Both the position numbers and the translations under genes were made by a program. From the NCBI GenBank assembly GCA_937899415.1, contig CALBPI010000002.1, positions 1 through 64,000 of the forward strand: a DNA stretch of 64,000 nt. Reading direction: 5' to 3'. Positions within the stretch are counted from its first letter, which is position 1. Each line of letters opens with the position of its first letter. The notes beneath the pieces are model-generated. The model ran no database searches. It was not told the DNA's origin and was given only the letters and a program-made list of their open reading frames with translations. Positions 55,502-64,000 of this stretch are shown one piece after another. The stretch comes from an uncultured Gammaproteobacteria bacterium. Its GTDB lineage: Bacteria; Pseudomonadota; Gammaproteobacteria; Steroidobacterales; Woeseiaceae.

Positions 55502-57523
55502 TTGAGCAGGAATGTCACAGCGCACGTCATTGTGGCCAGCGACGCGGCGGCCGCGCCCACGCTCGAGCCCATGCTGCGCGCGCTTGAAGCCGCGGACTGG
55601 TGCGGCACGGACCACATCGACGCCAACACGGCCCTCGAGGACCCCGATGCACTCCGTGGCGCGGCCTGTATTGTGCTCGTGCTGTCCGACATGCAACCCC
55701 ACGTGGCGGGCGACGCCTTGCCGACTCTGACGCGGCGGATCACGCCGACGCCCGTCATCGTCATGGCGCCGCAGATCGAATCCTGCGAATCGAGCCTGTT
55801 TGCTTGCGGTGTCGACGACTGCCTGAACCCTGATGTCATACCGGTACCGGCAACGCTGCGCGTGATCCGTCGATCGATCGAACGCGCATCACAACGCGTC
55901 CACGTCGAAACCGCGACGCAGCAATATCACGACCTTTTTGACCACATGCCGGTCGCAGCGTTCAGTGTGGACGCCAAAGCCAGCGTGACCGCCGCCAATC
56001 GTGAATTCCTGAACATGCTGGGTGCGGCCGACGCCGGTGCCGTCACCGACATCCATCTCAACGGTCTGATGACGGGCCTCGCCAATCTTCTGAAACGCGC
56101 GAGCGACGGGGAAATCGTTGAGTACAAGCAGGGCCACATTGTCGAGTCGCTCGACGGCTTCTCGCGCCACGTGGTCGTCTTCGCGCGCCGCTCCGCCGAT
56201 AACGGCGAAGCGCCCGTCATGGACGTCTACCTCACCGATGTGACGGAACAGGAAGTCCAGACGCGGCGTGTCGCCGCTGCCGAAAGCCGTTTGCGACAGC
56301 TCACGGACAACGTGCCTGTGATGATGTTTCTGCTCGATCGGGACCGGCGCGTATTTGACGCCAACCGGAGGCTTGTCGATGCGCTGGGGCTGGAGCGCCA
56401 TGCACTCGAGGGCATGCCATTCACGTCACTGCTGCATCCCGATACCGATATTGCCGCGGTGAGAAGCAGCATCGATCGCGTGTTCGGCGGCGGCGCGGAG
56501 CACGAACAGCCCGTGTCGATGCTGCGCCCTGACGGCAGCGAGATGGAGTGCCTGTTCAGTGCCCAGCCCGGCAGCGATGGCGCGGGCCGCGTGTCGGTCG
56601 CCCACGCCATGCTCGTCGATGTCACGGATCGCAATCATGCGCAGCGCGACCGGGACCGACTTCAGGAACAGTTGCAACTCACACGCAAGCTCGAGTCGAT
56701 TGGCGAGCTGGCCGCAGGTATTGCGCACGAGATCAACACGCCGGCGCAATACGTGAGCGATAACCTCTCGTTTCTGCGCGAGGGCTTTGAGGATCTGCAC
56801 GCGCTGCTGGAAACGCTGCCCGGCGTGGTTACGTCGCTGCGTGCGCTCGAAGACCCGGCACCAGCCGATGCGCTCAACAGCGCTGTCGACGCGGCGGATC
56901 TCGAATACCTCGTGGCCGAAATCCCCGCGGCGCTGGCACAGGGCCAGGATGGCATCGCCAAGATCCGCGAGATCGTGCTCGCACTCAAGGAGTTCTCGCA
57001 CCCGGGCGGGGGCGACATGGAAGCCGCGGACCTGAACCGTGTCATTGAGAGTACGGTGACCGTGGCGCGCAACGAGTGGAAGTACATCGCCGAGATCGAG
57101 CGCGACCTGGCCGTCGATTTGCCGCGCGTCGAATGCTACCCGTCAGCCATAGCGCAGGTGGTGCTGAATTTGCTCGTCAATGCCGCCCATGCGATTGGCG
57201 ACACGCGCGGCGAGGGTGATCCGCTGGGCCAGATTCGCATCGCCTCAGCACGGCACGGTGACGACGCCGTGTGCTTTCGAATATCCGACAACGGTCCTGG
57301 CATACCCGATGAGATCCGGCACAAGGTGTTCGACCCGTTCTTCACCACGAAGGAAGTCGGCCGCGGGACGGGTCAGGGGCTCGCGATCAGTCGCAGTGTG
57401 ATTACCGAGCAGCACGGTGGAGACATCCTGCTCGATTCGGCGCCCGGTCGCGGGACGACCTTTACGGTCATCCTGCCGCTTAGCGGTGCAGGCAAGAATG
57501 GCATCAGGGAGGCTGCCGCGTGA
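55502..57523 (+). CDS. Soluble PAS sensor histidine kinase with receiver-like N-terminus
   Basis: 673 residues, no signal or membrane helix. Residues about 5-128 look like a receiver domain (IVLVLSDMQPH, PTPVIVMAPQIE, GVDDCLNPDVIPVPATL) but lack the acidic pocket. Two PAS domains follow (about 138-255 and 262-378), then an unusual dimerisation region with H409 in AAGIAHEINTPAQYVSDN and a long insert, and an ATPase domain (NLLVNAAHAIGD, SDNGPGIPDE, GRGTGQGLAISRSV). The TTG start follows GGGGGAG. It overlaps the next regulator gene by 4 bases. It probably senses a cytoplasmic signal. Confidence 0.9.
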   Translation: MSRNVTAHVIVASDAAAAPTLEPMLRALEAADWCGTDHIDANTALEDPDALRGAACIVLVLSDMQPHVAGDALPTLTRRITPTPVIVMAPQIESCESSLFACGVDDCLNPDVIPVPATLRVIRRSIERASQRVHVETATQQYHDLFDHMPVAAFSVDAKASVTAANREFLNMLGAADAGAVTDIHLNGLMTGLANLLKRASDGEIVEYKQGHIVESLDGFSRHVVVFARRSADNGEAPVMDVYLTDVTEQEVQTRRVAAAESRLRQLTDNVPVMMFLLDRDRRVFDANRRLVDALGLERHALEGMPFTSLLHPDTDIAAVRSSIDRVFGGGAEHEQPVSMLRPDGSEMECLFSAQPGSDGAGRVSVAHAMLVDVTDRNHAQRDRDRLQEQLQLTRKLESIGELAAGIAHEINTPAQYVSDNLSFLREGFEDLHALLETLPGVVTSLRALEDPAPADALNSAVDAADLEYLVAEIPAALAQGQDGIAKIREIVLALKEFSHPGGGDMEAADLNRVIESTVTVARNEWKYIAEIERDLAVDLPRVECYPSAIAQVVLNLLVNAAHAIGDTRGEGDPLGQIRIASARHGDDAVCFRISDNGPGIPDEIRHKVFDPFFTTKEVGRGTGQGLAISRSVITEQHGGDILLDSAPGRGTTFTVILPLSGAGKNGIREAAA

Positions 57524-58710
57524 AGAGAATTGTTTTTGTCGACGACGAACAGAACATCCTGCAGGGCCTGAGACGCATGTTGCGTCCCATGCGCCACGAG
57601 TGGGAGATGCATTTTGCCGACAGCGCGGATGCGGCGCTCGAGATCATGCGTGACGGAGAGTTCGACGTCGTGGTCACGGACATGCGTATGCCCGGTAAAG
57701 ACGGCGCCGCGCTGCTTGAGATCGTGCGCCGGGAACACCCGGGCACGGCGCGCATCATTCTGTCGGGTCACGCCGAACAGGAAATGGCGATTCGCTCCGT
57801 CGCGGCCACGCACCAGTTCCTGGCCAAGCCCTGTGACGCCGACACGCTTCGCAACACCGTGCAGCGCACCTGCCAGTTACGGGGCATGTTGGCCAGCGAG
57901 CGGCTGCGCAGGCTCACGGCCGAGGTGGGGCAGATGCCCAGCGTGCCTGAGGTCTATGAACGCATCAGCGCCGAGATGGGCAAGGACGAACCATCGCTGG
58001 CCGAGATCTCGACAATCGTCAGTGAAGACCTGGGGATGACGGCCAAGCTGCTGCAACTCGTCAATTCCGCCTTCTTTGGTTTGCGCCGGCACGTGGCGTC
58101 CGTGGATCACGCCGTCGCCTATCTCGGTATGGACGTGATTCGCTCACTGGTCCTCTCAGAATCGGCCTTCAAGGCTTTCGACCATGCGAAAGGTGGTGTG
58201 TCGCCCGACACACTGATGCGTCGGGGGCGCCGCGTCGCGGCGCTGGCCAAGGCCATCGCGCGCCACGAGTCCGACAACAAAGTACTTGCGGACGAGGCGT
58301 TCCAGGCCGGCATGATGCACGAGCTCGGCAAGCTCATCCTCGCGGCAGAACTGCCCTCCGAGTACCAGCGCGTCAGCGAGGCCATGGATGCGGGCGCGCT
58401 TCAGGATGCTGCGGAACGCGACGCTTTCGAGGTCACACAGGGCGAAGTCGGCGCCTACCTGCTGGGCCTGTGGGGACTGGCCGACGGCATCGTCGAGTCG
58501 CTGGCTTACCACCGGGAACCATCACGGACTGAGGTTTCCGGGTTTGCGCCCATCGTTGCCGTTCACGCGGCTGCCGCGCTTACGAGTGTTGGCGAGCCTG
58601 ACGCGCTGCCGCTGGACGACGCCTGGCTCGAGAGCATTGGTCTCGCAGAGGCTGTGGAGACCTGGCGGGATCTTGCGTCGATTCAGCCCAATGAGAGGGA
58701 CGCGGCATGA
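57520..58710 (+). CDS. Response regulator with HDOD output domain
   Basis: 396 residues. Receiver domain with D54 (VVVTDMRMPGKDG), the acidic pair in FVDDEQN and the Lys in FLAKPCD; then an HDOD domain (about 135-330; QMPSVPEVYERI, LVNSAFFGLRRHVASVDHAV, AGMMHELGKLILAAELP). HDOD proteins relate to c-di-GMP and motility signalling but lack phosphodiesterase activity. GTG start inside the kinase gene end; overlaps the next gene by 4 bases. Confidence 0.92.
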   Translation: MKRIVFVDDEQNILQGLRRMLRPMRHEWEMHFADSADAALEIMRDGEFDVVVTDMRMPGKDGAALLEIVRREHPGTARIILSGHAEQEMAIRSVAATHQFLAKPCDADTLRNTVQRTCQLRGMLASERLRRLTAEVGQMPSVPEVYERISAEMGKDEPSLAEISTIVSEDLGMTAKLLQLVNSAFFGLRRHVASVDHAVAYLGMDVIRSLVLSESAFKAFDHAKGGVSPDTLMRRGRRVAALAKAIARHESDNKVLADEAFQAGMMHELGKLILAAELPSEYQRVSEAMDAGALQDAAERDAFEVTQGEVGAYLLGLWGLADGIVESLAYHREPSRTEVSGFAPIVAVHAAAALTSVGEPDALPLDDAWLESIGLAEAVETWRDLASIQPNERDAA

Positions 58711-59888
58711 ACCAGCGTGTGTTGTTCGTCGACGATGAGCCCAACGTCTTGCAGGCCATCAAGCGCGCCATCCGCAAAGACTTCGATGTCGCCACCGCTG
58801 AGGGGCCTGAGGCGGGCCTTGCGTTGCTCGCGGGCGAGGACGACTTCGCAGTGATCGTGTCCGACATGCGCATGCCGGGTATGAGTGGCGTCGAGTTTCT
58901 TCGCGCGGCGCAACAGCTGTCGCCACGCTCTGTGCGCATGATGCTCACGGGCAACGCCGACCAGCAAACGGCCATCGATGCCGTCAACGACGGCGCCGTG
59001 TTTCGGTTTTTGACCAAGCCCTGCGATGTCGACCGCCTGCGCGTCGTGGTGAGCCAGGCGCTCGAGCATTACCGCCTGCTCAACGCGGAACGGGAGCTGC
59101 TCGAGGAAACCCTGCAGGGCAGCCTCGGTGTCATGAGCGAGTTGCTTGCCATCTCGCGCCCCGACACGTTTGGACGCACCCGACGGCTGCGCTCAGGGGT
59201 TTTCGCGCTGCTCGAAGGTCGCGACGAACTGGACGCCTCGGGTCGCTGGGTGATCGAAACGGCGATCATGCTCTCGCAGCTCGGCGTCATGGCCCTGCCT
59301 GAGTCGATTGCCGAACAGGCCAACAGCGGGCAGCCACTCAATGAGCAGGATCGATGTGACTACGAGCACACCGCCGTGACCGTGGCCGACATGCTGGCGC
59401 GAGTGCCCAGGATGGCGCCCGTGGCCGCAATTATCCGCTACCAGCACAAGCACTACGACGGCTCGGGCAGCCCGTCAGACGCGGTTCGCGCCGAAGCCAT
59501 CCCGCTGGGCGCGCGTGCATTGCACCTCGCACAGGTGACCGATGCGCTGCGCTGCAGGGGCTTCGACGCCACGGAAATCGACGAAGAGTTGCGCACGCGG
59601 CGCAAGGAGTTTGATCCGCGCCTGCTGAAGCGAATTCTCGAAGCCGGGAACGCATCGGAATCGCCGCGCCCAACCCGAATGGTCTCAGTAACGGACCTCG
59701 ACGTCGGCATGGCGCTGGCACAGGATTTGTGCACCGAGACGGGCAGCCTGATTGTGTGCGAAGGCCAGCGCGTCACGCCGGCCGTGCTCGAGCACGTGCA
59801 ACGTTTCGTGCGCGAGGGTGCGGTTTCCGGCGCGTGTGCCGTTCTCGATGGGCCCGTGCCGGAGACGGCGCGCGCGGCGAACTACTAG
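58707..59888 (+). CDS. Response regulator with degenerate HD-GYP-like domain
   Basis: 393 residues. Receiver domain with D53 (VIVSDMRMPGMSG) and Lys in FLTKPCD. The second domain aligns with HD-GYP regulators: IETAIMLSQLGVMALPESI sits where active proteins have a LLHDIGK-type HD motif, and IRYQHKHYDGSGSPSDA where they have HHERWDGTGYP. Both the HD pair and the GYP are lost, so c-di-GMP hydrolysis is unlikely and a binding or docking role more likely. The C-terminal 60 residues form a small extra domain (VTDLDVGMALAQDL). Confidence 0.88.
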   Translation: MNQRVLFVDDEPNVLQAIKRAIRKDFDVATAEGPEAGLALLAGEDDFAVIVSDMRMPGMSGVEFLRAAQQLSPRSVRMMLTGNADQQTAIDAVNDGAVFRFLTKPCDVDRLRVVVSQALEHYRLLNAERELLEETLQGSLGVMSELLAISRPDTFGRTRRLRSGVFALLEGRDELDASGRWVIETAIMLSQLGVMALPESIAEQANSGQPLNEQDRCDYEHTAVTVADMLARVPRMAPVAAIIRYQHKHYDGSGSPSDAVRAEAIPLGARALHLAQVTDALRCRGFDATEIDEELRTRRKEFDPRLLKRILEAGNASESPRPTRMVSVTDLDVGMALAQDLCTETGSLIVCEGQRVTPAVLEHVQRFVREGAVSGACAVLDGPVPETARAANY

Positions 59889-61162
59889 GCCTCGGCGGCG
59901 CTCGACGCCGCCTCATCCACTTCGAAAGTGACACCCGCGTTGCGCTGCAACCGCTCGATCAGTGCGTCGCCCATGGCGGCGGCCGGTGTTGAGAAGCCAC
60001 CCCGTTCACCAGGGCCGCGCGGTGCACTGCGGGCGAGGCAGACGGCGGCTTCGCCAAGCATTCGACTAGTGCTGCCGTAACCCGGATCACGATCGCCGGT
60101 CACCGTAGCCTGCAGCGTCCGACCGTCCTCGGCGACGCCGGCGAAACGAATCCGGTAGTGGCCGTTCTCGCGTGCCTCGGCATTGGGGCCGTCACCCTGA
60201 TCGGGAAAGACAAACCGGCTCAGGAACGCGCGTCCGGGTGCCGTCACAGCGCCGGCGAGCAGGCTCGCGAGCGCGCCGCTTATGGCTGCAGCCTTGGCGA
60301 GCCCCAGCGCGCCGCCGCCCGTGGCCATGTACTCGGCGTAGCGGAAGTCACGGCCGTAGGCATCGCCCATGAGAGCATTGGTGCGTCGTACGATGCGCGT
60401 GTTGATTGACGCCATGAGAAACGGCGCAACCCAGCCGTCGATGAACTGATCGCGGTGGAATCCCAGGCCCTCGTTTTCGTCCGCGCCCTGACTCGCATTA
60501 CGCGGGTTGAGCGCGTAGGGGTCGGTCAGCAGACGCGCCGTTCGGCGGTCGCTGCGGGCCTCCTTGGCCACTTCGAGCATGCTGGCGGCTGTGCCACCGC
60601 TAAAGCCACCGCTCATCCGTTCCACGTAGCCGTGCACGCGCTGCAGGGGCTGCTCAAATCGCGCCTGCGCCTCCCGTTGCAGGAACCACACGCCAATGTC
60701 GGACGGGATCGAGTCGAAGCCGCAACAGTGCACGATCACCGCGCCCGAGCGTTTCGCAGTGCCACCGTGCGCGTCCATCATGCGCCGGATCCAGGGCAGC
60801 TCGCCGGCGAGGTCGCAGTAGTGGGTTCCGTTGCGTGTGCATTCAGCCACGAGCTCACTGCCCAGGCGAGAGTAGGGCCCGACCGTGGTCGCGACCACAC
60901 GGGTGCGTTGTGTGAGTGTCTTCAGGGATTCCGCGTCCTGGCTGTCGGCAAGGACGATGGGCGGCTTGCGCCTGCCACGCGCAAGCTGGTCGCGCAGGGT
61001 TTCGAGTTTGTCAGGGTCGCGCCCCGCGATAGCCCAGCGCAGCTCGCCTGCGACGCCATAAGTGTCCGCGAGATGTTCGGCCACGAGTTGCCCCGTGAAG
61101 CCCGTTGCACCCCAGACGATGATGTCGAATTCCCGTGAATTCTCTTGCGCGTTTCCGGTCAT
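59885..61162 (-). CDS. Saccharopine dehydrogenase-like NAD(P)-binding protein
   Basis: 425 residues. N-terminal Rossmann fold with [19 protein letters not shown]; then [40 protein letters not shown] and [19 protein letters not shown]. This is the saccharopine-dehydrogenase-like oxidoreductase family that includes trans-acting enoyl reductases of mycobacteria. Lysine metabolism is not implied. ATG 61162 assigned; a TTG at 61192 is possible. The stop codon overlaps the convergent regulator gene by 4 bases. Confidence 0.85.
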   Translation of the reverse strand: MTGNAQENSREFDIIVWGATGFTGQLVAEHLADTYGVAGELRWAIAGRDPDKLETLRDQLARGRRKPPIVLADSQDAESLKTLTQRTRVVATTVGPYSRLGSELVAECTRNGTHYCDLAGELPWIRRMMDAHGGTAKRSGAVIVHCCGFDSIPSDIGVWFLQREAQARFEQPLQRVHGYVERMSGGFSGGTAASMLEVAKEARSDRRTARLLTDPYALNPRNASQGADENEGLGFHRDQFIDGWVAPFLMASINTRIVRRTNALMGDAYGRDFRYAEYMATGGGALGLAKAAAISGALASLLAGAVTAPGRAFLSRFVFPDQGDGPNAEARENGHYRIRFAGVAEDGRTLQATVTGDRDPGYGSTSRMLGEAAVCLARSAPRGPGERGGFSTPAAAMGDALIERLQRNAGVTFEVDEAASSAAEA

Positions 61163-61181
61163 AAGTCTTGTAAACGTTGCG

Positions 61182-61211
61182 TTGTGCCGCAATCAAAACC
61201 ACCATTATAGA
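61182..61211 (+). promoter_or_regulatory. Likely deoB promoter
   Basis: TTGTGC (61182-61187) and TATAGA (61206-61211), 18 bases apart, in the gap between divergent genes. The leader is about 27 bases. Confidence 0.45.
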
Positions 61212-61244
61212 GAAGCCGCCGACGCTGACATCTTCGGAGTGCAC

Positions 61245-62462
61245 ATGGGTAAGGCCATCATCCTCGTTCTCGATTCCTTTGGCCTGGGTGCCACGGACGA
61301 CGCCGACCGCTACGGCGACGCCGGGGCCAACACGCTGACCAGCATCGCACGCCACTGCCGGCGCGCGTTTGAGGCGGGCGAACGCCCGCAGCCACTGACG
61401 CTGCCAAACCTGAGCCGCTTGGGACTGATGCACGCGGCCGAGCTTGCGAGCGGCGAGTGGCCCGACGGTCCCGTCGCCGATGACATCGTCGGCGCCTGGG
61501 GCTGTGCCGCCGAGCGCTCGAGCGGCAAGGACACGCCCTCGGGCCACTGGGAGATCGCCGGGGTTCCTGTGCTCTTCGACTGGGGCTATTTCGACAAAAA
61601 GACCAACACGTTCCCGCCCGAGCTGCTCCAAGCACTGATCGAACGCGCCGATTTGCCCGGGGTTCTGGGCAACTGCCACGCGTCGGGCACGGACATCATT
61701 CGCGACCTTGGCGAGGCACACCGCCGCACGGGCAAGCCGATCGTTTACACCTCAGCCGACAGCGTGTTCCAGATTGCGGCACACGAGGCATCGTTCGGCC
61801 TTGATCGGCTGTACGCGCTCTGCGACATCGCGCGGGATCTCGTTGACGACTACAAGATTGGCCGCGTCATCGCGCGACCCTTCACGGGCGACAGCCCGGA
61901 GACCTTTGTGCGCACGGGTAACCGGCGCGATCTCACGACGCCACCGCATGCCCCGACAGTGCTCGATCGGCTCGTGGATTCCGGCGGTGACGTGGTTAGC
62001 GTGGGCAAGATCTCGGATATCTTTGCCCATCAGGGCATTACCAAACGCGTGAAGGCGACCGGCAACGAAGCCCTCGTCGACGCCACGCTGGGCGCCATGG
62101 CGGAAGCCCGCGACCGGTCTATCGTGTTCACAAACCTCGTGGATTTCGACATGCTCTACGGACACCGGCGCGATGTTTCAGGTTACGCGCAGGCGCTCGA
62201 AGACTTCGACGCGCGACTGCCCGAGGTGATGTCGGCCATGGCGGATGACGATTTGCTCATCCTCTGTGCCGATCACGGTTGCGACCCCACCTGGCCCGGC
62301 ACGGACCACACACGCGAGTATATTCCGGTTCTGGCCTACGGTAAGGCCGTGGGGCAGGGCGGTATCGGCCGTCGCGGGACCTTTGCTGATATCGGCCAGA
62401 CGCTGGCCGAGTACTTCGAGCTGCCCGCGCTCGACTACGGCGACTCGTTCCTCGCCGCCTGA
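61245..62462 (+). CDS. deoB: Phosphopentomutase
   Basis: Mn-dependent alkaline-phosphatase-superfamily enzyme that interconverts ribose (or deoxyribose) 1- and 5-phosphate in nucleoside salvage. 405 residues (E. coli 407). Metal-site motifs: [20 protein letters not shown], split as [12 protein letters not shown] and [18 protein letters not shown], and the C-terminal [20 protein letters not shown], where a Cys replaces the more usual Asn. The ATG has GGAG 5 bases upstream. No other deo genes are adjacent. The last 28 bases overlap the convergent amidohydrolase gene. Confidence 0.94.
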   Translation: MGKAIILVLDSFGLGATDDADRYGDAGANTLTSIARHCRRAFEAGERPQPLTLPNLSRLGLMHAAELASGEWPDGPVADDIVGAWGCAAERSSGKDTPSGHWEIAGVPVLFDWGYFDKKTNTFPPELLQALIERADLPGVLGNCHASGTDIIRDLGEAHRRTGKPIVYTSADSVFQIAAHEASFGLDRLYALCDIARDLVDDYKIGRVIARPFTGDSPETFVRTGNRRDLTTPPHAPTVLDRLVDSGGDVVSVGKISDIFAHQGITKRVKATGNEALVDATLGAMAEARDRSIVFTNLVDFDMLYGHRRDVSGYAQALEDFDARLPEVMSAMADDDLLILCADHGCDPTWPGTDHTREYIPVLAYGKAVGQGGIGRRGTFADIGQTLAEYFELPALDYGDSFLAA

Positions 62463-63889
62463 GCCGGCCCGCCCGTCGCGGCGATGATGCGTTCACGCCA
62501 TTGCGCGACGTCTCGACGCAGCGCCTCGGCGTCCATCCCCGGGATCTCTCGCTCGCGCATGAGCACTTGCCCGTCAACAATGGTCGTCACGACGTCGTCC
62601 GCGTCGGTCACGTAGACGAGGTGTGATGCGGCATCAAATCGTGGTGAAGCATCGAGCTCGGTGAGATCTACCTGGATCACGTCGGCGCGCTTGCCCGGTA
62701 CGAGCTGGCCCACAAGTTCGCCGAGGCCAATGGCTCGCGCACCACTGCGCGTGGCCATGTCGAGCACTTGGCGCGCGGGCAGTGCGGTCGGGTCGCCCGT
62801 GGAGACTTTTGACAGCAGTGCGGCGAGTCGCACGTCTTCCCACATATCGAGGTCGTTGTTGCTCGCAGCGCCATCGGTGCCGATGCCCACGCGCACGCCA
62901 GCCTCAAGCATGGCCGCAACCGGGGACACGCCCGAGGCCAGCTTCATGTTTGAGGTCGGGTTGTGCACAACACCGACGCCGTGCTCGGCGAGCAGCGCCA
63001 TATCGGACTCGGACGGGTAGACCATGTGCGCGGCGATCAACGGCAGGTCGAGATAGCCCATGTCGTCGAGCAGCTCGACAGGCGTCATCCCGTGATTGGC
63101 GGCCGTGACCTGGATCTCGAACGCCGACTCCGAGACGTGGATCGAGACAGGAACGCCTTCGGCGGCCGCAGCGGCCTGGATTTCCTCGAGACGCGGCCGC
63201 GAGAGGGTGTACACCGAGTGCGCGCCAATGGCCGGAATGATGCGTCCGTCGCGGTCGCGCCAGCGACGTACAAAGTCGACGGCCTGGGCCAGCGATTCTG
63301 CGCCCGTCTCGGCGTCCGGGCTTTTCTGCTCGATGACTGAGGGCACGATGACACCGCGCAGGCCGCAGGCCAGGGTCTCTTCGGCCATGGCATCGGGGAA
63401 GTAATACATGTCGACGAAGCTTGTCGTACCGCCGCGGATCATTTCCCAGCAGGCCAGGCGCGTGCCGATGCGAACGAATTCCTCATCGACGACCGCCACC
63501 TCTGCCGGGAAGATAAAGCGCTCAAGCCACTCGATGAGCTCGAGGTCATCGGCGATGCCGCGCAACAGACTCATCGCGGCATGCGTATGCCCGTTCACAA
63601 GACCGGGCATGACGACGCGGCCGTCCCCGGAGACGGTGTCGGCTGCTGTGAACGTCGCATCGATCTCGCTTGCGGTGCCGACGGCGATAATGGCGCCGTC
63701 ATCGATGGCCACCGCACCGTCGGCGATTTCCGTGCCATCCACGTCCATGGTCATGACGACATCGCCGTAGACGATCAGGGCAATCTCGGTGCGGTCCTCG
63801 GTGGCTGGTGCCTCGGCGCCGCAGGCGCAAAGGCTCAGACCAAGACACAGGGCCGCAAGACGGCGGGCGGCGACGCTTAGGCTTCTCAT
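62435..63889 (-). CDS. MtaD/SAH-deaminase-family amidohydrolase with a lipoprotein signal
   Basis: 484 residues. The body matches 5'-methylthioadenosine/S-adenosylhomocysteine deaminases and related TRZ/ATZ hydrolases: zinc site [52 protein letters not shown] and [18 protein letters not shown]. Unlike usual members it begins with a signal and lipobox ([13 protein letters not shown]) plus an acidic spacer, so it is predicted to be a periplasm-facing lipoprotein. Substrate therefore uncertain. The ATG follows TAACAT by 6 bases, with no ribosome binding site. Confidence 0.88.
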   Translation of the reverse strand: MRSLSVAARRLAALCLGLSLCACGAEAPATEDRTEIALIVYGDVVMTMDVDGTEIADGAVAIDDGAIIAVGTASEIDATFTAADTVSGDGRVVMPGLVNGHTHAAMSLLRGIADDLELIEWLERFIFPAEVAVVDEEFVRIGTRLACWEMIRGGTTSFVDMYYFPDAMAEETLACGLRGVIVPSVIEQKSPDAETGAESLAQAVDFVRRWRDRDGRIIPAIGAHSVYTLSRPRLEEIQAAAAAEGVPVSIHVSESAFEIQVTAANHGMTPVELLDDMGYLDLPLIAAHMVYPSESDMALLAEHGVGVVHNPTSNMKLASGVSPVAAMLEAGVRVGIGTDGAASNNDLDMWEDVRLAALLSKVSTGDPTALPARQVLDMATRSGARAIGLGELVGQLVPGKRADVIQVDLTELDASPRFDAASHLVYVTDADDVVTTIVDGQVLMREREIPGMDAEALRRDVAQWRERIIAATGGPAQAARNESP

Positions 63890-63895
63890 CCCGTG

Positions 63896-63901
63896 ATGTT
63901 A
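63896..63901 (-). promoter_or_regulatory. -10-like element, leaderless spacing
   Basis: TAACAT on the minus strand, then CACGGG, then the ATG of the amidohydrolase gene. Confidence 0.35.
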
Positions 63902-63927
63902 GCCCAGCGCCGGGGCCGCGTGCCGCG

Positions 63928-64000
63928 TTACTCGAGATTCCTGTAGCAGCCGGGCGTGAAGCGGGGCAGGCAGAGGCACTGGAAGATCAGGTCTTCGCTA
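63928..64000 (-). CDS. Possible C-terminal end of a gene running off the window
   Basis: On the minus strand one frame is open from the window edge to TAA at 63928 and reads about 24 codons ending CYRNLE, with three cysteines (FQCLCLPRFTPGC). The length is too short to judge and no family can be named. Confidence 0.3.
   Translation of the reverse strand, partial: SEDLIFQCLCLPRFTPGCYRNLE

Overview
This window looks like a stretch of core chromosome from a high-GC gammaproteobacterium. I see no phage, transposon, integron, CRISPR array, defence island, tRNA or rRNA operon. Several gene orders match E. coli and relatives closely: suhB | trmJ-iscS-like-iscU-like-iscA-like-ndk-rlmN-pilF-rodZ-hisS-yfgM-bamB-der; xseA | guaB-guaA; tadA | mltF; rsgA | orn; ppsA | ppsR; dnaX-ybaB-recR. 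A MetX-family enzyme with the sequence pattern of xanthomonad L-serine O-succinyltransferase, a GlyGly-CTERM surface protein and the DUF1249/DUF937/DUF938/DUF2878 families suggest the Xanthomonadales/Chromatiales/Woeseiales side of the class. That placement is inference.

Layout. 1-800: end of secF. 801-1120: a gene-free patch of tandem and palindromic repeats. 1121-12696: RNA modification, iron-sulfur assembly, nucleotide, type IV pilus, cell-shape, outer-membrane and ribosome-assembly genes. 12765-15101: a DUF937 protein, the MetX-family enzyme and a thiol dioxygenase. 15104-23291: xseA, guaBA, tadA, a GNAT, a secreted GlyGly-CTERM protein and mltF. 23417-26497: the SRP RNA, dnaX, ybaB, recR and a HIT protein. 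26510-35081: rsgA, orn, a methyltransferase, a GFA protein, an SH3 protein, ppsA/ppsR, DUF1249 and an unrecognised coiled-coil protein. 35071-42876: an RND efflux operon with two pump subunits, one adaptor and a small membrane protein. 43014-48947: the Prc protease and a run of small or unknown proteins including Dps and a DUF1232 protein. 49029-55253: an AAA ATPase, an M61-like peptidase, an NlpC/P60 lipoprotein, dodecin, a BON-LysM protein, DUF2878 and two lipoproteins. 55502-59888: a soluble histidine kinase with two response regulators. 59885-64000: a saccharopine-dehydrogenase-like protein, phosphopentomutase, an amidohydrolase with a lipoprotein signal, and a possible gene end.

The less ordinary signals are mostly about gene expression. 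At six genes without an evident ribosome binding site, a TANNNT hexamer lies exactly 6 bases before an ATG, the spacing expected for leaderless mRNAs. One of these heads a 12-codon frame that ends on the mltF start codon. guaB appears to start at CTG behind a near-perfect Shine-Dalgarno sequence. The isc-like cluster is stripped down, and its scaffold protein lacks two of the three cluster-binding cysteines. The two-component operon pairs a kinase carrying a receiver-like N-terminus with an HDOD regulator and a regulator whose HD-GYP domain has lost its HD pair. No single locus here is clearly a new defence or mobile system.
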